Origin: an uncultured Pontibacter sp.
GTDB lineage: Bacteria; Bacteroidota; Bacteroidia; Cytophagales; Hymenobacteraceae
NCBI GenBank assembly: GCA_947499125.1
Contig: CANMMP010000003.1
Location: 601,748-665,747 of the forward strand
DNA length: 64,000 bases
Direction: 5' to 3'
Position numbers and translations under genes: made by a program. Positions 60,587-64,000 of this stretch are shown here, piece by piece (within the stretch, counting starts at the first letter, position 1; each line of letters opens with the position of its first letter). The notes under the pieces were generated by a model, which did no database searches, was not told where the DNA came from, and saw only the letters and a list, made by a program, of their open reading frames with translations.

Positions 60587-61399
60587 CTACTCTGATATGC
60601 TTTTCTCTAACATTTCAGAAAAGCTGAATTTTGAAAATCGTACTATTCCTAAATCCTTATGCGTTTTGTAGATAGTGCATTCTTCTCCATTATCAAGCAC
60701 CATCATTGGTTCCTTTCCCTGCTTCGTTGTATCCAAAACATAGTCGCCTTCTTCGTCTAAAACGGGGCTTCCATTTTCGTCCAACAAATCATCTTCTCCC
60801 ACCGATTCTGCTAAAAAACAATAGAAATCAAAAAACCAATCCTTCTCAATGCTGTCATATATAAAGTGTGTAGTGGAACTGGTTGTAGTTCCATATCTCC
60901 CCATAGTAGAAAAACGGGTAGTAATAGAAAAACCACTTCCCGTAGAGTCTGCTTTCACATTCCAGTAAGTATGCAACGATTCATTAATTGCCTGTAGCCT
61001 TAGCGTATTATCTTGCTGCATTAGATAAAGATGCATCAATTCTCCTTCATTAGGGGATTCTTTTGTAGAAAACACCATCAGGTAATCAATTAATCCGTCT
61101 TCGTTTAAATCATGATGAAGGTAATCGCAAAGCATATAACCCGAGGGAATATACTTCCTCAGGGTTTTCATTTCATAATAGTTTTTATTTCCATGTAGGT
61201 GCCATTCCGATACAAACTCACTTACTAAAATACTATCCTGTTGAGCTTGAGTTAGTGCAGGAGCATCTGCCTGAGGTTGAGTTGCATCTGAATACGGCTC
61301 AGATGTAACCATTAAGTCTTCTGACTCCACTTTATTTTTCTCAGTACATGAGAAGGAGAGCAGTAAAATCACTGCGTAACAGATGATAGGTGTTTTCAT
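60587..61399 (-). CDS. Cassette gene 4: lipoprotein, paralogue of gene 3
   Basis: 270 residues (MKTPIICYAVILLLSFSCTEK). It shares with gene 3 the signal, YVTEW/FVSEW, LKQYVPSGY-type and DLNEDGLIDYLMVF segments, DWFxxFxCF and the DNGEECT C-terminal block, clearly a duplicate. The 51 bases between the two genes hold no proper attC, only the 10-bp palindrome AGGTTAACCT at 60580-60589. Confidence 0.75.
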   Translation of the reverse strand: MKTPIICYAVILLLSFSCTEKNKVESEDLMVTSEPYSDATQPQADAPALTQAQQDSILVSEFVSEWHLHGNKNYYEMKTLRKYIPSGYMLCDYLHHDLNEDGLIDYLMVFSTKESPNEGELMHLYLMQQDNTLRLQAINESLHTYWNVKADSTGSGFSITTRFSTMGRYGTTTSSTTHFIYDSIEKDWFFDFYCFLAESVGEDDLLDENGSPVLDEEGDYVLDTTKQGKEPMMVLDNGEECTIYKTHKDLGIVRFSKFSFSEMLEKSISE

Positions 61400-61417
61400 T
61401 TCAATAGTTATGGTGTT

Positions 61418-61469
61418 GTATAACGGATTGGGCTAAAGCACTTTTTAATGTGCTTTAGATGTGGTTAGC
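61418..61469 (-). repeat. attC-like site D
   Basis: Minus-strand order: GCTAAC, CACAT, CTAAAGCAC, 8-base loop, GTGCTTTAG, CCCAATCC, GTTATAC. The L arms (plus 61433-61441 and 61450-61458) match over 9 bp. It is the shortest and cleanest site. Confidence 0.85.
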
Positions 61470-61477
61470 ATATGGTT

Positions 61478-62767
61478 TTATTTGCAATTAGAAAGGCAAT
61501 TTCCTTTTTCATCATAAACAACTTGCTCATTTAACCTGAGGCAATAAATTTTTAACTTATTTGATCCTGACCCTAATCCTTCTACATAAGTAATCCTATC
61601 AAATGCTATTGGGATTATAATTTTTCCAGTCTTGTCGACTACTCCTCTCTTATTTTGCAATTCAACACCAATTAAATCTTTAACATTAAAGATCTCATCA
61701 TAGATGAAACCCGATAATTGTTTTCTTATTTTAAAATCGTATAAAGCAAATTTTTGGTTTTGCTTAATGCCTAATATACTGGCATTAATTGGTTGGAATA
61801 TTTTATCATAACTAACTGGCAGGATTTCATTCCCAACGGAATCAATTACACCTATTTTATTATTAAGACCAACCAGTAAAATCTCTTTTAGAGTGTAGTT
61901 TGAAGTAATAAAATCGTATTTAGGAGTAGTTAGTTCTTTACCATTTAATTCACTGATTAGAGCCTGCTTACCATCTCGCTTACCTATCAAGTATCTGTTG
62001 CCAAGCGGAATTAGAAAATCATCATATATAAAAGGAGTAACTTCTACCATATCTTTGGATAAAATTCCGCTTTTACCCATTTTAGCTACAACGTACTCTC
62101 TGTTGTTAACCTTTAAAACTTTATCTTCTATTTTACTATAGATCCTTTTAGATAAATGATTGCCATTTAAAGCATTGATAAAAGCCCAGCCATTTTCAAT
62201 TTTTGCTTTTAAGCCGAATGGGTGTGAAACCAATGAGTCATATTTTATAGCAAGTATTAGCTTGTTATTCTTACTTACCGCTCCCCACTTTTTATTCTTT
62301 TTAACTAATGCATAATCTTTATGTGAATAAACAACCTTATCATATTGATTTGGGGTCTTTATGTAAAAGTCTGTATCTACTGGTTTAGCATAAGCTTGTT
62401 CAAATTTTAACTTAGTGATTTTCCATTCCTTCGGATTGCATTCAATTGACTTGCCTAATCTCTCTAAATGTAATTCGTAATCCATTATAATGTCTGAAAC
62501 CACATTAATTTGGATTTCTGACTTTGCTTTAGCAAAAGATTGAATTTTAAATATGTTACCAGTTTTATTGATTCTGATTTTAGAATAAAAATTAGTGCTA
62601 TCTGGAAAAACTATATTTGCCTTAATATTTTTTAAAAATATTTCATAAAGGCATTTATCTTCTCCCTTTAATTCAGAAACTAATACTTCATTAAATTTCT
62701 CCTGACTATAGGAAGATGTAATACCTGAAAAAAAAATAATTATAAAGAAGATAAACCTTTCTTTCAT
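61478..62767 (-). CDS. Cassette gene 5: secreted WG-repeat-like protein
   Basis: 429 residues with a signal peptide (residues 1-21, MKERFIFFIIIFFSGITSSYS). Several WG-type repeats follow: KKWGAVSKNNKLILAIKYDSL, KNGWAFINALNG, KIGVIDSVGNEILPVSYDKIF and KRGVVDKTGKIIIPIAFDRI. WG repeats form beta structures in bacterial surface and toxin-associated proteins; no enzymatic motif is seen. It is the longest gene of the array and strongly AT-rich. Confidence 0.75.
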   Translation of the reverse strand: MKERFIFFIIIFFSGITSSYSQEKFNEVLVSELKGEDKCLYEIFLKNIKANIVFPDSTNFYSKIRINKTGNIFKIQSFAKAKSEIQINVVSDIIMDYELHLERLGKSIECNPKEWKITKLKFEQAYAKPVDTDFYIKTPNQYDKVVYSHKDYALVKKNKKWGAVSKNNKLILAIKYDSLVSHPFGLKAKIENGWAFINALNGNHLSKRIYSKIEDKVLKVNNREYVVAKMGKSGILSKDMVEVTPFIYDDFLIPLGNRYLIGKRDGKQALISELNGKELTTPKYDFITSNYTLKEILLVGLNNKIGVIDSVGNEILPVSYDKIFQPINASILGIKQNQKFALYDFKIRKQLSGFIYDEIFNVKDLIGVELQNKRGVVDKTGKIIIPIAFDRITYVEGLGSGSNKLKIYCLRLNEQVVYDEKGNCLSNCK

Positions 62768-62792
62768 AGAATATTATTTATTAGAAATGATT

Positions 62793-62856
62793 GCTAACGG
62801 TTTGTACATAAAACGAGCAAGGCGTAGCCGAAGCATGGTTTATGTGCTGGGTTAGC
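62793..62856 (-). repeat. attC-like site E
   Basis: Minus-strand order: GCTAAC, CCAGC, ACATAAA, loop with CTTCGGCTACGCC, TTTATGT, ACAAACC, GTTAGC. The L arms match over 7 bp (plus 62806-62812 and 62839-62845). The R boxes are full 6-bp complements. Confidence 0.85.
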
Positions 62857-62866
62857 GTATGCAGTT

Positions 62867-63214
62867 TTACAGTTTTTTCAGTTTAATTAGAGAATATTCT
62901 CTCTTTAGAAGCTTTTTATACTCTGTAGAATCAATCCATGCATATTTCACGTCTGATGCTCCATATTTCCAGTCTTTATTCTTTGGAATGAAGTCATCAT
63001 GCTCTCCAAACTCGCCACCAGAGAATTTCAAGTATAGCTTTAGCTCTTCAACTAATTCACTCTCCAAATCTTCCGTTGTCCAATCAAAAGGGTCAAAAGT
63101 AGAACCTAATTCAAAGGAGAGTACTTCGTAATATTTTATAAAGTCGAGGTCTCCTTTAAGAAATTCAAAAGTAATTCTCCTAAGCGTTAGAATAGATTCT
63201 TTCCTTTCATCCAT
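62867..63214 (-). CDS. Cassette gene 6: small acidic cytoplasmic protein
   Basis: 115 residues, charged, with no signal peptide (MDERKESILTLRRITFEFLKG, STFDPFDWTTEDLESELVEELKLYLKFSGGEFGEHDDF, ends LIKLKKL). It ends 10 bases before attC site E. The length and composition are typical of cassette-borne orphans or immunity-type proteins, but nothing specific supports such a role. Confidence 0.65.
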   Translation of the reverse strand: MDERKESILTLRRITFEFLKGDLDFIKYYEVLSFELGSTFDPFDWTTEDLESELVEELKLYLKFSGGEFGEHDDFIPKNKDWKYGASDVKYAWIDSTEYKKLLKREYSLIKLKKL

Positions 63215-63241
63215 TTCATGAATTCGTAATTACCTGTTAAC

Positions 63242-63293
63242 GCTAACGTACTTGGCCATAAGGTGGCGTAGCTAGCTTATGGGTGTGGTTAGT
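63242..63293 (-). repeat. attC-like site F
   Basis: Minus-strand order: ACTAAC, CACAC, CCATAAG, loop CTAGCTACGCCAC, CTTATGG, CCAAGTAC, GTTAGC. The 7-bp L arms match perfectly (plus 63256-63262 and 63276-63282). Confidence 0.85.
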
Positions 63294-63298
63294 GCTAG

Positions 63299-63907
63299 TT
63301 ATTCTTTATAATTTGGTGGCAAGAACTTTATACCCCCAAATTCGCCTTTCCAATTTATTTGTTCTGGGACGTACTCTTTGTTTTCAAGTTTATAACTGAG
63401 AACAACCTGCTCTTCTTCTGTCGTTTTTCTGATAGAATAAATGTTAAAGTTCTTCTGTCTGAATGCATTGATTATTTCATTGAAGTGCTTATTTGTAATA
63501 GAATCAACAGGTGAAGAAATTGTAGCTGCTATTTTCCTATGATAGCTGCTCGTATCTTGAAAAACACTTTTAACAAATCCGACCAGGTTGTCATCTGTTA
63601 ATTCTACCAGGTCAGAAGGCTGTAAGCTTATAAAATCAGGGTTTGATGTATCAATACCTGTTCCGCACCAGCCATAGTCATTGAACTTGTTGTGGTAATA
63701 TGTTTTACCATTTGTATAAACGATGAAGTTGTGCTGTCCATAATATAATAATGGCGGAGGTGGTGGGGCAGAATTTGATGTATCAATTATGGGTTCTTTG
63801 ATTACATGATAAACTGTACTTTGCTTTTCAAATGCCTTATCTTCAAAAGCATTATCGCATGCAAAAAGGAAGGCTACTAAAGCAAAGTATATCAGGTTCT
63901 TTTTCAT
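63299..63907 (-). CDS. Cassette gene 7: lipoprotein
   Basis: 202 residues with the signal MKKNLIYFALVAFLFAC (Cys17). The mature part includes PPPPLLYYGQHNFIVYTNGKTYYHNKFNDYGW and VSFVKSVFQDTSSYHRKI-like segments, ending FGGIKFLPPNYKE. An upstream TTG at 63910 is not preferred. No family was recognised. It ends 6 bases before site F. Confidence 0.7.
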   Translation of the reverse strand: MKKNLIYFALVAFLFACDNAFEDKAFEKQSTVYHVIKEPIIDTSNSAPPPPPLLYYGQHNFIVYTNGKTYYHNKFNDYGWCGTGIDTSNPDFISLQPSDLVELTDDNLVGFVKSVFQDTSSYHRKIAATISSPVDSITNKHFNEIINAFRQKNFNIYSIRKTTEEEQVVLSYKLENKEYVPEQINWKGEFGGIKFLPPNYKE

Positions 63908-63921
63908 CAATTAATATTTGC

Positions 63922-63992
63922 ACTAACGAAATAGGCCATAAGACGGTGAAGCTTGTCAGACTTGATTCAGTGTCTTATGGGGTGTGTTGGCC
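63922..63992 (-). repeat. attC-like site G at the window edge
   Basis: Minus-strand order: GCCAAC, ACACC, CCATAAGAC, 27-base loop, GTCTTATGG, CCTATTTC, GTTAGT. The 9-bp L arms match perfectly (plus 63936-63944 and 63972-63980), and the L' with its GG-CC flank equals that of site F. At least one more cassette must lie beyond 64000. Confidence 0.85.
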
Positions 63993-64000
63993 GGGGTTGT

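Noticed and set aside
60580..60589. AGGTTAACCT between the duplicated lipoprotein genes taken as an attC
   Set aside because: It lacks the two-box, two-arm layout and is only a 10-bp palindrome.
58583..64000. Integron integrase gene within the window
   Set aside because: All long frames in the array encode other proteins, and none shows tyrosine-recombinase R-H-R-Y motifs on either strand. It can only be outside the window, or absent.

Overview
The window comes from a Bacteroidota chromosome, most likely order Cytophagales and probably a Hymenobacteraceae/Pontibacter-type organism. Supporting signs are a type IX secretion C-terminal sorting domain, the gliding genes gldB, gldD and gldE, a TonB/ExbBD cluster with a large TonB-linked barrel protein, promoters of the Bacteroidota form TAnnTTTG with few Shine-Dalgarno sites, and an AURKAIP1/COX24-type mini-protein. 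There is no rRNA, tRNA, insertion sequence, prophage or CRISPR array. A host-wide word bias (AACTATA/TATAGTT and AAGTATA/TATACTT) runs through genes and spacers alike.

Layout. 1-3712: the end of a T9SS-exported protein, a long AT-rich gap, an orphan RsbQ-like hydrolase and a multi-pass membrane protein. 3843-14858: a J-domain protein, an ABC exporter, a GT61 glycosyltransferase, then housekeeping genes (hemH, a LOG-family nucleotide hydrolase, a cysteine desulfurase, glmM, mazG). 15143-22379: a consensus promoter followed by exbB-exbD-exbD-tonB, a second tonB, a small membrane protein, a PstS-like lipoprotein and a TPR protein. This looks like a cell-envelope energy-transduction module. 22380-23386: about 1 kb without genes, packed with short palindromic and C-rich repeats. 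23414-31530: the GTPases era and der, two tiny acidic lipoproteins, peptidoglycan recycling (murQ plus a sugar kinase), a cytochrome b5-like protein and an arginase-fold protein with an altered metal site.

31696-39747 is a fatty-acid beta-oxidation block: acyl-CoA synthetase, a MarR regulator, then a FadN-type dehydrogenase/hydratase, thiolase and acyl-CoA dehydrogenase, with an inverted pair of C-rich repeats between the last two. 39919-58369 holds a GT2 glycosyltransferase, recG, the gldD-gldE-ssb-mutY cluster (reading left), HU, a TPR protein, a 29-codon basic protein, an RNase E/G-family ribonuclease, a porin-like protein sharing a palindromic promoter with gldB, a GT4 glycosyltransferase and a 944-residue outer-membrane barrel protein.

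58583-64000 is the most unusual part. It is an AT-rich run of seven leftward-reading small genes, nearly all secreted or lipoproteins of unknown function. Six clear attC-like sites lie between them (GCTAAC-type box, spacer, 7-9 bp L box, loop, matching L box, CGTTA-type box). This is the signature of an integron gene-cassette array. No integrase is in the window. Because all cassettes read leftward, attI and an intI gene would be expected to the right of 64000, otherwise this is an attC cluster without integrase.
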